Positions 37,811 through 48,166 of a stretch of DNA of 64,000 bases are shown here, piece after piece. The translations under genes were made by a program, and so were the position numbers. Below the pieces are notes generated by a model that was not told the origin of the DNA, searched no databases, and saw only the letters and a list, made by a program, of their open reading frames with translations. Location of the stretch: positions 62,001-126,000 of the forward strand of contig NZ_QOVF01000006.1 in the NCBI RefSeq assembly GCF_008365385.1. Reading direction: 5' to 3'. Within the stretch, counting starts at the first letter, position 1; each line of letters opens with the position of its first letter. The DNA comes from Halopseudomonas laoshanensis. Lineage in GTDB: Bacteria > Pseudomonadota > Gammaproteobacteria > Pseudomonadales > Pseudomonadaceae.

Positions 37811-39367
37811 CTAGCGCCGGTTTCCCCGCTGTCCGTCACGTCCACTCGCACGTTTCTTGTTGGCTGCCGCTGCTGCTGCCTGTTCGGCTTCGTTGGCATC
37901 GCTGGCGGCTTTCTCGTCGGCGCTCTGATGGCGCTGGGGCAGGGCTTTGAGCAGATGCATTTCCGGCGGAATACACACCAGCTTGTTGCCCAGCAGAACT
38001 TCGATAGGGGGAATCTGGAACGCGTCATCCTCGCAGGCGAAGCTGATCGACGTGCCCTTGGCGCCGGCGCGGCCGGTGCGACCAATACGGTGCACGTAAT
38101 CTTCAGGATCGTCTGGCAAGGTATAGTTGATCACGTGGCTGATACCGTCAACGTGAATGCCGCGGCCGGCAACATCGGTGGCTACCAGCACGCGCAGGCT
38201 GCCATCCTTGAAGCTGTCCAGCGTCTTGACGCGTTTGTGCTGCGGTACATCACCGGATAGCTGGGCGGCATTGATGCCATCCCGTACCAGTCGCTCCTGA
38301 ATACGGCGTACCTGATCCTTGCGGTTGGCGAATACCATGACCCGGGTCAGATCAAGTTGCGTAATCAGGTTGTACAGCAGCTTGTACTTGTCGCTGCCGG
38401 TCACGGCGTAAACCTGCTGATCGACATTCTCCGAGGCGGCACGCTCTGGCTCTATCTCGACGATGGCCGGATCCTGAGTCCATTGCTGGGACAGGTTCAT
38501 CACGTCGTCGCTGAAGGTCGCGGAAAACAGCAGCGTTTGCCGGTCGCCCTTGCGCGGGGTCTGGCGGATGATCTGACGTACTTGCGGAATAAAGCCCATA
38601 TCCAGCATGCGATCGGCTTCATCCAGGATCAATACCTCGATCAGGTCCAGATGCACTTCACCGCGGTTGCAGAAATCCAGCAGGCGACCCGGGGTGGCGA
38701 CCAGAATGTCGCAATGCTGCTTTTCCAGCTGTTTGATCTGTTTGTCGAAATCCATGCCGCCGACAAACGCCATCACGTTCAATGGGCAATGCTTGGTCAG
38801 GCCTACCGCATCGTTGGCAATCTGCATCACCAGTTCGCGGGTTGGCGCAATGATCAGTGCACGCGGCTCGCCCATAAAGCGTTCATCCGGCGGGGGAGTT
38901 TCCAGCAGTTGAGTGATGGTCGAGATCAGAAACGCAGCTGTCTTGCCGGTACCGGTCTGTGCCCGGCCGATGGCATCCTGACCCTTGAGCGTGCTGCCCA
39001 ATACCTGTGCCTGAATCGGTGTGCAGTAACTGAAGCCCTGATCCTGAATCGCGCGCATCAGGCTGTCGGGGAGGTCGAAATCATGAAAGCGGGTCTTGCC
39101 TTCGGCCGGCTCGACCGAGAAGTCCTCACGTGCCCAGGGTGTAATGGGCTCAGCCGGTTGCGCCACGGGTTTGTCTTTGCGCGGTCGTTGTTTGCCAGCC
39201 GGGCGCCCATTGGCGGTATTACTGGCAACGGTATTTGCGGCAACAGACGGGCTTTTTCTTGCGTCAGCGGCAGAGCTAGTACGAGGGCTAGATGTGGCAG
39301 GCTGCGGCTGGGCTTGAGGCTTGTCTTGCGGCTTGAACAGACTCTTCAGTGCTTTGAGCACAGGCAT
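37811..39367 (-). CDS. rhlB: DEAD-box RNA helicase, RhlB-like
   Basis: This 518-residue helicase has [12 protein letters not shown] (Q motif), [46 protein letters not shown] and [10 protein letters not shown] in order. The first 85 residues are a Pro/Ala/Lys-rich disordered extension and the last 40 are a basic Ala-rich tail ([15 protein letters not shown]), both likely RNA-binding. RhlB unwinds RNA for the degradosome. It sits three genes from mscK in a stretch resembling the PA3859-PA3861 region as I recall it. Confidence 0.93.
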   Translation of the reverse strand: MPVLKALKSLFKPQDKPQAQPQPATSSPRTSSAADARKSPSVAANTVASNTANGRPAGKQRPRKDKPVAQPAEPITPWAREDFSVEPAEGKTRFHDFDLPDSLMRAIQDQGFSYCTPIQAQVLGSTLKGQDAIGRAQTGTGKTAAFLISTITQLLETPPPDERFMGEPRALIIAPTRELVMQIANDAVGLTKHCPLNVMAFVGGMDFDKQIKQLEKQHCDILVATPGRLLDFCNRGEVHLDLIEVLILDEADRMLDMGFIPQVRQIIRQTPRKGDRQTLLFSATFSDDVMNLSQQWTQDPAIVEIEPERAASENVDQQVYAVTGSDKYKLLYNLITQLDLTRVMVFANRKDQVRRIQERLVRDGINAAQLSGDVPQHKRVKTLDSFKDGSLRVLVATDVAGRGIHVDGISHVINYTLPDDPEDYVHRIGRTGRAGAKGTSISFACEDDAFQIPPIEVLLGNKLVCIPPEMHLLKALPQRHQSADEKAASDANEAEQAAAAAANKKRASGRDGQRGNRR

Positions 39368-39429
39368 CTCTCAGTGTGGGCAAATGGATATTCACCCAGC
39401 AGTGTACTGCAACGTTTTGTATTCGCGAA

Positions 39430-39467
39430 GCCCTGGCCGGTTAATTTTTGATCAATCCGGCCGGGGC
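39430..39467. other. Hairpin after estB
   Basis: GCCCTGGCCGG (39430-39440) and CCGGCCGGGGC (39457-39467) pair over 11 positions with one mismatch and a 16-base AT-rich loop. It could terminate estB, but only a very short T-run follows. Confidence 0.45.
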
Positions 39468-39474
39468 ATCCGGA

Positions 39475-40131
39475 TTACAGTCCCAGGCGGGTGATCAACC
39501 ACTGCCGAATGTCGGCAATTTGTGCTGGGCAGACTTCGTGGCCCATGGGGTAGTCATGCCATTCAACCTGGTGGCCCGCGGCTTCCAGCACGTCGTGTGC
39601 CTGGCGGCCCAGAGTGGTTTTGACCATCTCATCGTTCAGGCCGTGAGCGCAGAAAACCGCCAGCGGCCGCGCAGTTCTACCTTCGACCAGGGTGTCGAGA
39701 GTGGGGCCGTAGGTAGAAAGGGCCATGACGCCGCCCAACGTCAGGTCACTTTGCATCGCAGCATGCAAGACCACGGCGCCGCCCTGGGAAAAGCCGGCAA
39801 GGATGATGTGTTCCGCCGGAACGCCGGCAGCGATCTGCTGATTAACCAGGCTCAGAACCGTGTCCGCCGATTCCTGCATCTGTTCGTGGCTGATCGCCCG
39901 CGCGGGAGCCATGCCCAGGATGTCGTACCAGCTTGGCATCGGGAAACCACCATTGATGGTGACCGGCCGCGTTGGCGCCTGGGGAAAAATAAACCGAATG
40001 CCGTGATCATCTGGCAGATCCAGGGCATCGACTACCGGAACAAAGTCGAAACGGTCGGCACCCAGGCCGTGCAGCCAGATAACGCAGTGGCGCGTCGTGG
40101 TAGAGGGTTCGATGACATGGGGCTGTGACAT
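39475..40131 (-). CDS. Alpha/beta-hydrolase carboxylesterase
   Basis: This 218-residue esterase belongs to the LysoPLA/carboxylesterase (EstB) family, with oxyanion motif CVIWLHGLGADRFDF, nucleophile elbow LAGFSQGGAV and the catalytic histidine in DYPMGHEVCPAQI. P. aeruginosa PA3859 has the same context as I recall. It is cytoplasmic, with no signal peptide, and acts on short-chain esters or lysophospholipids. Confidence 0.93.
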   Translation of the reverse strand: MSQPHVIEPSTTTRHCVIWLHGLGADRFDFVPVVDALDLPDDHGIRFIFPQAPTRPVTINGGFPMPSWYDILGMAPARAISHEQMQESADTVLSLVNQQIAAGVPAEHIILAGFSQGGAVVLHAAMQSDLTLGGVMALSTYGPTLDTLVEGRTARPLAVFCAHGLNDEMVKTTLGRQAHDVLEAAGHQVEWHDYPMGHEVCPAQIADIRQWLITRLGL

Positions 40132-40199
40132 GAGTAATTCCTTGTGGAGAGTCGGATTGGGATACGCCGTATATGGCGCCCCTGCTTGGAGCCTGACAC

Positions 40200-40766
40200 T
40201 CAGGCGCGCGACATGAATTTCCCGGTTTCGGTATTGATGCGCAGTGTCTCGCCCGTTTCCAGGTATTCAGGGATCTGAATTTCCAGGCCGGTAGCAAAGC
40301 GAGCCGTCTTGGTTCGGGCGCTGGCGGAGGAGCCTTTAATCGCCGGGGGTGTTTCTTCGATGGGCATTTCCACTACTGCGGGCAACTCCACGCCAACCAG
40401 GTTGCCCTCGACAATCAGACCGTACAGACCGGCGATACCGTCATGCAGGTAGGGAATCTGGTCTTCCAGTTGGTCTGCCGTCAGGGTGTACTGGCTGAAG
40501 TCCTCATTGTCCATAAAGGTGTAGCCGTCAGCGTCGAGATAGAGAAACTGCACAGCGCGCTTCTGAAAGTCGATAGAGGCGAGCATGTCATCACCGGTCA
40601 GGCTCTGGTCCAGCTTCTGCTTGGTCTGCACATGGTTGAAACGTACCTTGTACAAGGTCGTACCGCTGCGCGACGAAGGGCTTTTCACTTCGATATGCGA
40701 GACGATGTACGGCTGGCTGTTGATCTGGACGATCTGGCCTTTTTTCAGTTCGGCGGCTCTGGGCAT
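40200..40766 (-). CDS. efpL: Elongation factor P-like protein EfpL (YeiP)
   Basis: This 188-residue three-domain EF-P paralog has the YeiP-type loop IEVKSPSSRSGTTLYKVRF. The tip residue is R33 where EF-P has a modified Lys or Arg, and the rest matches E. coli YeiP (MPRA start, GDD, FMDNEDF, GIKGSSASARTK). EfpL helps ribosomes through proline-rich and other difficult sequences. The start is ATG 40766. Confidence 0.93.
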   Translation of the reverse strand: MPRAAELKKGQIVQINSQPYIVSHIEVKSPSSRSGTTLYKVRFNHVQTKQKLDQSLTGDDMLASIDFQKRAVQFLYLDADGYTFMDNEDFSQYTLTADQLEDQIPYLHDGIAGLYGLIVEGNLVGVELPAVVEMPIEETPPAIKGSSASARTKTARFATGLEIQIPEYLETGETLRINTETGKFMSRA

Positions 40767-40831
40767 GGAACGGCATACTCGGGTGGAAGTTGAAGACGGA
40801 TATTGTGCGGGTATTTGTATGAAGGCATCAA

Positions 40832-40856
40832 GCGCCGGGGGTGGGGCCCCCGGCGC
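40832..40856. other. GC-rich hairpin between efpL and mscK
   Basis: GCGCCGGGGG and CCCCCGGCGC form a perfect 10-bp stem with a TGGGG loop in the gap after mscK. No T-run follows on either strand. Confidence 0.5.
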
Positions 40857-40873
40857 AGCGGCTCAACGGTGTT

Positions 40874-43800
40874 TTAGAGCGACGCGGGGCTATCAGGCTG
40901 GGGTGATTCAGGCTCTGGAGGCTTTTCGTCGAGCAATTGGCTGAGTACCTTTTTTTCAACTCCTGAGCTGGTGCGCAGATTGATATCCAGTTGGCGGAAG
41001 GCGATCTCAATGCCATTCTCCTCGAACAAGCGGTCAATTTCCCGGTTGATTTCATCGATAGCCATATTCCGGTCAATCAGCTCGCGCACGTGAATGCGCA
41101 ATTCATGCTCAAGCGTGGAGTCACTGAAGTTGAGAAACAACACCAGCGGCTCGGGGTCCTTCAGTACCCGGGGGTTGCTGGTGGCCGCCTGCATCATCAG
41201 TTCCTTGGTTTTTGCCAGGTCAGAGCCGTAGGCCACGCCGACCTTGATGATCACCCGGGTAATGGTATCCGAGAGCGACCAGTTGATCAGGTGATCGGTC
41301 ACGAAGGTCTTGTTCGGAACGATGATTTCCTTGCGGTCAAAGTCGGTGATGGTAGTGGCGCGAATACGTATGCGATTGACCGTCCCCGAGAGCTCTCCGA
41401 TGGTCACCACATCGCCGATACGGATAGGCTTTTCAAACAGGATGATCAGACCGGACACGAAATTGGCGAAAATTTCCTGGAGGCCGAAACCCAGGCCGAC
41501 ACTGAGCGCCGCTACCAGCCATTGGAGCTTGTCCCAACTGACCCCAAGTGCGGACAGACCGCTGATAACACCGATACTGACGATGATGTAGCTAAGCAAC
41601 GTGGTTATGGCGTAGCTGCTGCCCTGTTCCAGCTTCATGCGCGACAGCACCAGAATCTCCAGCAGGCCGGGCAGGTTGCGCGCCAGCGTCACGGTGAAGA
41701 CCACTATCAGCAGAGCTCCCAGTACGTCTCCGGCGGTCATCGCTGTGGTAGACGGATTTTCCGGCGTACCGCTGGCGTACTCCCACAGGGTGACCGACTC
41801 CAGATAATAGGCCGCACTGACCAGATCGGACCAGACGAAATAGACCAAAATGCCAAACAGCACGAGAATGCCCAGCTTGGTCAGCCGTAGGGATTGTTGA
41901 TTGATCTGCTGAATATCCATCTCGGGGATTTCGATCCCTGCTTCGTTCTCCTGGCCTTCACGGTTCTGCGCAGCTTCGCGCTTGGCCATCGCCCGTTGAT
42001 AGGCCAGCCGGCGGCCGGCGACGCTCAGATTGCGCACCACGGTACCTTCTACCAGCATCCACAGCACTATCAGGTACAGCGTATCGATAAAGCGATCGGC
42101 GAGCTTTGTCGAAGTGTAGTGATAGCCCCAGTAGGTCATGCCCGCCAGTGCCAAGGGCGTCAGCGTCAGCACCAGCATCGCGGTAAAGTGCAGCACTCGC
42201 GAGTTGTACAGCGGCTCGCTGCGCAACATCATCCGGCCCAGCAAGACGCAAAGTAGCAACATGCCGGCCATCATCATGAAGCGCCCGACCACGTCGTTGG
42301 TCTGCTGCTCAGGTATTTCCGCGTTCAGACTGATGATCAATACCACCGGCAACATGATCCAGGCGAGATTGCGGGTCAGCCTGTGCAGGCGATGCACCAG
42401 GTTGGCTTCCCAGCGAAAATGCCGCACAGCAATCCCTTTGGGGTCGAGCACGCGGTACAGCAGATGCAGAATGAACCAGGCGATTGACAGTTTCAGCAGT
42501 GCGGCGCCAATCACCGGCATGCCTGCCTCATCGCTACGGCTCAGTAGCAGGCCCAGCGCTGCCAGCACCACCGGCACCGGCAGCACTTTAAGCGCGCTCA
42601 GCGCAATCGCCTTGGGCGTGTGATAAACGGTATCGCGGCGGAAATGACCTACATCTTCGTTCAATGTGAAGAGTTTCTGTTTGATTCTTTTACGGTACCC
42701 GGTATGTAACGCCACCAGCGCTGCCAGGACCAGCAGCCAGGGCCATTTTTCCTCCAGGGTAATAAACGCGTGCTTGGCCTGAGTAAGCAGTTCCATGTTC
42801 TTGAACTGTTGCTGCGCCTGCTCACCAAATGTCATCAGCCAGGCGCGGTCTATCCGCCGGTTGCTGGCAACCCAGAACAATCGGTCATCAATGGTTTGTC
42901 GGAGGTCGCCGCTCAACTGCTGCAACTGGCGTTGATTTATCTGTAATGTAATCGCCTGGCTTAGCAGAACGTTGATGTTGTTACTGAGCTGGTCGACCAG
43001 GTTGATTCGGCTATCAATGACCAGTTGCATATCGTCACGCAGGTTCTCGCGCAAATCTTCCGGCACGCGGCCGAGCAATTCGTCGAGATAGGCTTGCGGC
43101 CTGCTCAATTCGTCACGCAGGCTGTTGAGTTCAAACTGGCGTAAACGCAAATCGGCTATCTGGTCGGCAACGCTGTTATCCAGCCGAACATCGGGTAGCG
43201 CGCGTTTTTGCTGATGGAGGATGCGCGAGAGCAGTACGCTGCCCTCCAGCACGTCGATCTGCTGCTCCAGCGCGCTGTCGATCTGGTTCATGCTTTCGAT
43301 TTGTTGCAGCGTCTGGATATTCTTGCTGGTCAGCTCGCCGACGCGCGTGGTCGCGGCCAGCAGTTCTTCACTGAGGCGCTGGTTGAGGCCGCCCTGTTCG
43401 CGCAGCAGCTCGTTTTCGGTGGTTTCCAGTGCCTCAGTCGCTTCGCTGACAGTCTGTTCGGACTGGCTGCGACGTTTTTCGTTGATCACTTCCTGAAGGA
43501 TGCCGACTTCGCGCTCGATATCATCAATCTGTTGCTTGAGCAGATCGCGTTTCTGGGTAGCCAGATCCTGCAGCAGACTGTTGGCGCTCAACTGCCTGCG
43601 CATAAAGCGGTTGTTCAACTGCAGGCTTTCCTGTTCCGCGGTCAGCATACGCAGGTTGGCTTGGTTGATGCGGGTGTCCGGCTGGCGCTGCAATATGCGT
43701 ATTTGCTCGACGATGGCCTGTTCGCGCGTCTGGTTAGCCGAGACTTGTGCCTGGGTACGTTCAGGCCGAGTCTGCGCTGCAATCAGGTCGCTGTTGACGC

Positions 43801-44221
43801 TGGTCAGGGTATTTTGCCAGGTGAACATCTGCCCGACTTTTTCGCCGAGCAGGTCCTCCAGGGAGCCCAGGTTCTGGCTGGTAAATTGGCGGCGTACGCT
43901 ATCGGAATCCTGCGCCCGCAAGTTCAACATCTGCTGGCGGGCGGCCCGTATTTTCTCCGGGGCCTGCTGTAGCTCCTCCTCGAGTTTTTTGGTGTCCTCC
44001 GCTAACTGCTTACTGCGCTCAAGGTAGGTCAGGGTGTTCTGATAGGCTTCCTGGAATTCGCGTTTTTCCGCGTCGGGCTGGGTGCTTTCGGCCAGGGTCT
44101 GAATTTCGGCCTGCAGGGATTCGATGGCGTTGTCGATTTCCGACTGGGCTACGGCATGACTGGCCAGGGCCCATTGCCCCAGAAGCAGGGCACAGCAAAA
44201 CAGTTTAAGAAAACGCGGCAT
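40874..44221 (-). CDS. mscK: Large mechanosensitive channel, MscK/KefA type
   Basis: This 1115-residue protein has a signal peptide (LFCCALLLGQWALASHAVA), about 450 residues of periplasmic coiled coil rich in Gln and Arg, about ten membrane helices, and a C-terminal MscS core. In the core, LSALGVSWDKLQWLVAALSVGLGFGLQEIFANFVSGLIILFE is the pore-lining helix. The cytosolic part shows IGDVVTIGELSGTVNRI, RIRATTITDFDRKEIIVPN and an acidic C-tail. MscK-type channels open under membrane tension and often respond to ions. Standing alone between efpL and a terminator, it is probably monocistronic. Confidence 0.93.
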   Translation of the reverse strand: MPRFLKLFCCALLLGQWALASHAVAQSEIDNAIESLQAEIQTLAESTQPDAEKREFQEAYQNTLTYLERSKQLAEDTKKLEEELQQAPEKIRAARQQMLNLRAQDSDSVRRQFTSQNLGSLEDLLGEKVGQMFTWQNTLTSVNSDLIAAQTRPERTQAQVSANQTREQAIVEQIRILQRQPDTRINQANLRMLTAEQESLQLNNRFMRRQLSANSLLQDLATQKRDLLKQQIDDIEREVGILQEVINEKRRSQSEQTVSEATEALETTENELLREQGGLNQRLSEELLAATTRVGELTSKNIQTLQQIESMNQIDSALEQQIDVLEGSVLLSRILHQQKRALPDVRLDNSVADQIADLRLRQFELNSLRDELSRPQAYLDELLGRVPEDLRENLRDDMQLVIDSRINLVDQLSNNINVLLSQAITLQINQRQLQQLSGDLRQTIDDRLFWVASNRRIDRAWLMTFGEQAQQQFKNMELLTQAKHAFITLEEKWPWLLVLAALVALHTGYRKRIKQKLFTLNEDVGHFRRDTVYHTPKAIALSALKVLPVPVVLAALGLLLSRSDEAGMPVIGAALLKLSIAWFILHLLYRVLDPKGIAVRHFRWEANLVHRLHRLTRNLAWIMLPVVLIISLNAEIPEQQTNDVVGRFMMMAGMLLLCVLLGRMMLRSEPLYNSRVLHFTAMLVLTLTPLALAGMTYWGYHYTSTKLADRFIDTLYLIVLWMLVEGTVVRNLSVAGRRLAYQRAMAKREAAQNREGQENEAGIEIPEMDIQQINQQSLRLTKLGILVLFGILVYFVWSDLVSAAYYLESVTLWEYASGTPENPSTTAMTAGDVLGALLIVVFTVTLARNLPGLLEILVLSRMKLEQGSSYAITTLLSYIIVSIGVISGLSALGVSWDKLQWLVAALSVGLGFGLQEIFANFVSGLIILFEKPIRIGDVVTIGELSGTVNRIRIRATTITDFDRKEIIVPNKTFVTDHLINWSLSDTITRVIIKVGVAYGSDLAKTKELMMQAATSNPRVLKDPEPLVLFLNFSDSTLEHELRIHVRELIDRNMAIDEINREIDRLFEENGIEIAFRQLDINLRTSSGVEKKVLSQLLDEKPPEPESPQPDSPASL

Positions 44222-44320
44222 GAAAAATGTCCAGAATGATCCTGTGCAGAAGGTTAGTCCTACCTGATGATATTGGGAAGCGGCTTTGGCCGAGCGTCAG
44301 GCAAACAGCCGCGCTGACAC

Positions 44321-44344
44321 AAAAAAGCCGCCCCGAAGGGCGGC
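44321..44344 (-). terminator. Rho-independent terminator after the first acyl-CoA dehydrogenase
   Basis: On the minus strand GCCGCCC-TTCG-GGGCGGC is followed by TTTTTT. It is a perfect 7-bp stem with a stable tetraloop. Confidence 0.92.
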
Positions 44345-44417
44345 TGTCAGCAAAGTACGAAGGAAAAGCTACGACGGATTACTACGGTGGAAATTACGGC
44401 AAATTCCAAGGTCTGAC

Positions 44418-46220
44418 TCAGAACCAGTCGTTCTGCATTTCCAGGCAGGTATCGTCGCGATTTTCCAGAATGCTCAGCGCGTGATGGCAGGCCGGTACTT
44501 CCCAGGTCAGGAAGAAACGCGCGGCTTGCAGCTTGCCACGATAGAAATCAGCGTCGCTGGCTTTGCCGTTGGCTAGTCCGCGCTCGGCGCAAACGGCTTG
44601 CTCCAGCCAGCGCCAGCCGATGACCATGTGCCCGAAGGTGTTCAGGTACAGCGCCGAGTTGGCCAGGGCCTGGTTGATCTTGCCCTGACCCATATCGCCC
44701 AGCAGCGCCATGGTGACCTTGCCGATATGCGCGTGCAGTTTTTCCAGCGGCTCGCGCAGTGCGTTCAGCGAGTCGTACTCACTGGCGCGGGCGCAAGTAG
44801 CTTGAATCAGGCTAGACAGTTGCTTGAGCGCAGCGCCGTTGTTCATTGCCACCTTACGGCCGAGCAGATCCAGCGACTGGATGCCGTGGGTGCCTTCGTG
44901 GATCGGGTTCAGACGGTTGTCACGGTAGTACTGCTCAACCGGATACTCGCGGGTATAACCGGCACCGCCAAGAATCTGAATCGCGTGCTCGTTAGCCTTG
45001 AGGCAGAACTCCGACGGCCAGGATTTGACGATGGGCGTCAGCAGATCCAGCAGTTCCAGCGCAGTGCGGCGCTGCTCCTCGGTCTCCAGGGTTTCAGTGT
45101 CGTCGAACAGGCGTGCGGCATACAAGCCCAGGTCAAAGGCGCCTTCCACGTAGGCCTTCTGCGTCAGCAACAGACGTTTGATGTCGGTGTGTTCGACGAT
45201 CGCTACCTGAGCGGAGCTGGGGTCCTTGCCATCTGGCAGGCGGCCTTGTGGGCGATCGCGGGCGTATTCCAGCGAGTACAGGTAACCGGCGTAGCCGAGC
45301 ATGGTTGCGCCCATACCGACGCCGATACGTGCTTCGTTCATCATCTGAAACATGTAGCTCAAGCCCTGGTGCGGCTTACCTACGAGGTAACCTACGCACT
45401 CGCCTTTTTCGCCAAAGTTCAGCGCGGTTGAGGTTGTACCGCGCCAGCCCATCTTGTGGAACAGGCCTGCGAGGGCGACGTCATTGCGTGCGCCGACACT
45501 GCCGTCATCATTGACCAGGAACTTGGGCACGATAAACAGCGAGATGCCTTTGACGCCCGGAGGCGCGTCGGGCAGCTTGGCCAGAACCATGTGCACGATG
45601 TTGTCTGACAGCGGGTGGTCGCCGCCGGAGATATACACCTTGTTGCCTTTCAGGCGGTAACTGCCATCTTCAGCGGGTTCTGCCTTGGTGCGGATATCCG
45701 ACAGGGACGAGCCAGCGTGCGGCTCGGTCAGCGCCATGGTGCCGAAGAAGCGGCCCTCGATCATCGGCTGCAGGAAGCGTTGCTTCTGCTCGTCATTGCC
45801 GAAAGCTTCAATCAGGTTAGCCGCGCCCATGGTCAGCATCGCGTAGGAAGAGGTCGCGGCATTGGCGGACTGAAAATGCGCAAAGCAGGCTTGCGACAGC
45901 AGGTTGGGCATCTGCATGCCGCCCTGCTCGAAAGTGCGCGTGGCGTTCAGAAAGCCGGCTTCCAGGAAGGCATCGACCGCTGGCTTGATTTCTGGAATCA
46001 GTTCAGCCGCACCATCCACGTACTTGGGCTCGTTTTCGTCGCTTTTGCGGTTGTGCGGAGCGAAGTACTTGTCCGCGATGGTGCGTGCAGTGCCAATCGC
46101 CGCGTCGAACGTTTCACGGTTATGGTCAGCGAAGCGTGGGCGCTGGGTCAGACCTTCGGCATCTAGCACTTCGTACAGTTCGAAGGCCAGATTGCGGGAG
46201 TCGAGGAGTGTGTCGGTCAT
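44418..46220 (-). CDS. Acyl-CoA dehydrogenase, large form
   Basis: This 600-residue FAD enzyme has the FadE-like acyl-CoA dehydrogenase core (TMALTEPHAGSSLSDIRTKAEP, YKLKGNKVYISGG-type flavin motif, catalytic glutamate in HEGTHGIQSLDLLGRK) plus a C-terminal helical extension of about 120 residues. It probably performs the first step of fatty-acid beta-oxidation, with chain-length preference unknown. It is a paralog of the enzyme at 54233. The start is ATG 46220 with GAGAGG upstream. Confidence 0.9.
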   Translation of the reverse strand: MTDTLLDSRNLAFELYEVLDAEGLTQRPRFADHNRETFDAAIGTARTIADKYFAPHNRKSDENEPKYVDGAAELIPEIKPAVDAFLEAGFLNATRTFEQGGMQMPNLLSQACFAHFQSANAATSSYAMLTMGAANLIEAFGNDEQKQRFLQPMIEGRFFGTMALTEPHAGSSLSDIRTKAEPAEDGSYRLKGNKVYISGGDHPLSDNIVHMVLAKLPDAPPGVKGISLFIVPKFLVNDDGSVGARNDVALAGLFHKMGWRGTTSTALNFGEKGECVGYLVGKPHQGLSYMFQMMNEARIGVGMGATMLGYAGYLYSLEYARDRPQGRLPDGKDPSSAQVAIVEHTDIKRLLLTQKAYVEGAFDLGLYAARLFDDTETLETEEQRRTALELLDLLTPIVKSWPSEFCLKANEHAIQILGGAGYTREYPVEQYYRDNRLNPIHEGTHGIQSLDLLGRKVAMNNGAALKQLSSLIQATCARASEYDSLNALREPLEKLHAHIGKVTMALLGDMGQGKINQALANSALYLNTFGHMVIGWRWLEQAVCAERGLANGKASDADFYRGKLQAARFFLTWEVPACHHALSILENRDDTCLEMQNDWF

Positions 46221-46308
46221 GCTCGTTGCCTCTCAAAAAAGATGCGTTGCAGTGTATTCAGTCAAAAGGTGACTGGGAACGGCCATTGATATCTCTTATA
46301 CGGCCTGA

Positions 46309-47289
46309 TCAGAACAATCGGAGCAGCGGCTCATCCAGTGCGGCGCGCTGTTCGCGCAGCGTCAGTACCTGATCGGCCCAATAGCGCTCACTGGCAAACC
46401 AGGGGAAGTGCCGGGGGAACGCCGGATCGTCCCAGCGGCGGGCCAGCCAGGCGCTGTAATGCACCAGGCGCAGCGTGCGCAGGGATTCGATCAGCGCCAG
46501 TTGCCGTGGATCGAAATCATAAAACTCATTATAGCCCTCCACCAGCTCGGCCAACTGCCCCTGGCGTTGGTTGTGATCGCCGGACAGCATCATCCACAGA
46601 TCCTGGATCGCGGGACCCTGACGGCAATCGTCCATATCCACCATATACAGGCTCTCGTCGCGCCAGAGCAGATTGCCGACATGCAGATCGCCGTGCAGGC
46701 GGATGGTGGAATAAGGATTGGCCTGCATGCGCTGATCGATCACCTGCATCAGATCATCGGCCACGGAGAAATACGCCGGGCGCAGATTTTCCGGGACTAT
46801 GCCCGATTCGCGCAGCCAGGCCAGGCTGTCATGGCCGAAATTCTGCACCGTCAGTGTCGGCCGGTGCTTGAACGGCTTCATCGCACCAACCGCATGCAGG
46901 CGGCCGAGCAGGCGGCCGAGCATCAATAAGTGATCAGGATTATCCAGTTCAGGCGCGCGACCGCCAAAGCGCTTGAACAGGCTGAAGCGAAAGCCGGCGA
47001 ATTCGAACAAGGTGCGGCCGTCGATCTGCATCGGCGGGATAACCGGAATATCGCGGTCGGCCAGCTCCAGCGAATACTCATGTTCTTCGAGAATGGCTTC
47101 ATCGCTCCAGCGGTCCGGGCGATAGAACTTGGCGATCAGAGGTTGTTCGCCTTCAATGCCAATCTGAAACACGCGATTCTCGTAGCTGTTCAGCGTCAGA
47201 GTGCGGGCATCGCTAAGAAACCCCAGCGATTCCACCGCATCCAGCACGGTGTCGGGGGTAAGCAGGGCAAAAGGATGTTGCGAGTCCAT
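46309..47289 (-). CDS. srkA: Stress response kinase A
   Basis: This 326-residue aminoglycoside-phosphotransferase-fold Ser/Thr kinase has the catalytic loop IRLHGDLHVGNLLWRD, the DxD metal motif MVDMDDCRQGP and an N-terminal nucleotide site (LNSYENRVFQIGIEGEQPLIAKFYRP). YihE/SrkA protects against stress-induced death in E. coli. P. aeruginosa has this gene near comF and bioB (PA0486 as I recall), as here. Confidence 0.92.
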   Translation of the reverse strand: MDSQHPFALLTPDTVLDAVESLGFLSDARTLTLNSYENRVFQIGIEGEQPLIAKFYRPDRWSDEAILEEHEYSLELADRDIPVIPPMQIDGRTLFEFAGFRFSLFKRFGGRAPELDNPDHLLMLGRLLGRLHAVGAMKPFKHRPTLTVQNFGHDSLAWLRESGIVPENLRPAYFSVADDLMQVIDQRMQANPYSTIRLHGDLHVGNLLWRDESLYMVDMDDCRQGPAIQDLWMMLSGDHNQRQGQLAELVEGYNEFYDFDPRQLALIESLRTLRLVHYSAWLARRWDDPAFPRHFPWFASERYWADQVLTLREQRAALDEPLLRLF

Positions 47290-47421
47290 GGTAGCTCCGC
47301 CAGACCGAATTAGGCTGCCATGGTGTCACATCCCGGCACACTCGGGTAACGGCGCAATGTAACTGACTGTAGTAACAGCGGTATTCCCGGTCCTTTAACG
47401 CGGCAAATAACCCGTCAGATA

Positions 47422-48156
47422 CTAGGGCGTTCTGGCCACGCACCAGACGCTCACGCTGTGCGCACCAGCCTGCAGCAAGGTATGAGCGGCCTCGTCGGCG
47501 GTGGCGCCGGTAGTCAATACGTCATCAATCAGCGCCAGATGCAGGCCAGCCACCTTGTCGGGTGCGGAACAGGCGAACGCGCCCCTGAGGTTGTGTTTGC
47601 GTTGCTGCGCGGTAAGGCCTTGCTGGGTGTGGGTAGCTTGCACCCGCTTGAGCGCCGAGCTTAGCAAGGGGCAGGCTAATGCTCGCGCTATGGGTCGAGC
47701 CAACTCCAGGGCCTGATTGAAGCCGCGTTGCGCCTGGCGTTGGCGATACAAAGGCATGGGGATCAGCGCGTCCGGCAAAGCGTGCTGCTGTTCCTGATAC
47801 GCATAGGTGACGTAATCGGTTAACAGGTGCGCGAGAAGGCGACCGTAAATCAGTTGGTTGTGGTACTTGAAGGCGGGCACCAGACTATCCAGCGGAAAAC
47901 GGTAGAGAAACGGACAAATCACCTGCGAATAAGCCGGGGGATGCTGCTGGCACTTCCCGCAGAGCTGGCCGGCAAAAGGCAGCGGCAAGGCGCATTGGCG
48001 GCAGCGTGTACCGAGCCAGGGCAGATCGCGTCGGCAGGGCTCGCACAGCCCTTGTTGAACAGAAGCGCGATGATCAGTCGAGTTGCCACTCAGGCATAAA
48101 AGACAATGGCTCGACTGGTCATTATTTAGCCAGTTGTAAACCTTGGCGATTTGCAA
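47422..48156 (-). CDS. comF: ComF family phosphoribosyltransferase-like protein
   Basis: This 244-residue protein has an N-terminal zinc-ribbon (CLLCL, CEPC, CRQCALP, CGKCQ) and the phosphoribosyltransferase motif LALIDDVLTTGATADEAA. ComF takes part in DNA uptake and homologous recombination steps in transformable bacteria. No ATG is available, so the start is TTG at 48156, supported by GGAGG 10 bases upstream. The start codon lies inside the BirA-type operator of the divergent biotin operon. Confidence 0.88.
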   Translation of the reverse strand: MQIAKVYNWLNNDQSSHCLLCLSGNSTDHRASVQQGLCEPCRRDLPWLGTRCRQCALPLPFAGQLCGKCQQHPPAYSQVICPFLYRFPLDSLVPAFKYHNQLIYGRLLAHLLTDYVTYAYQEQQHALPDALIPMPLYRQRQAQRGFNQALELARPIARALACPLLSSALKRVQATHTQQGLTAQQRKHNLRGAFACSAPDKVAGLHLALIDDVLTTGATADEAAHTLLQAGAHSVSVWCVARTP

Positions 48157-48166
48157 TGGTTGACAG
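48134..48166. promoter_or_regulatory. BirA-type biotin operator
   Basis: TTGTAAACC (48134-48142), 15 bases, then GGTTGACAG (48158-48166). The left half is exact and the right half is 7 of 9 against the proteobacterial BirA consensus TTGTAAACC-N15-GGTTTACAA. It overlaps the bioB -35 and the first codons of comF, so biotinoyl-BirA could repress both directions. Confidence 0.85.

Noticed and set aside
38357-39451. Plus-strand open frame opposite rhlB
   Set aside because: It is antisense to an unambiguous DEAD-box helicase, with low-complexity composition typical of a complementary-frame shadow.
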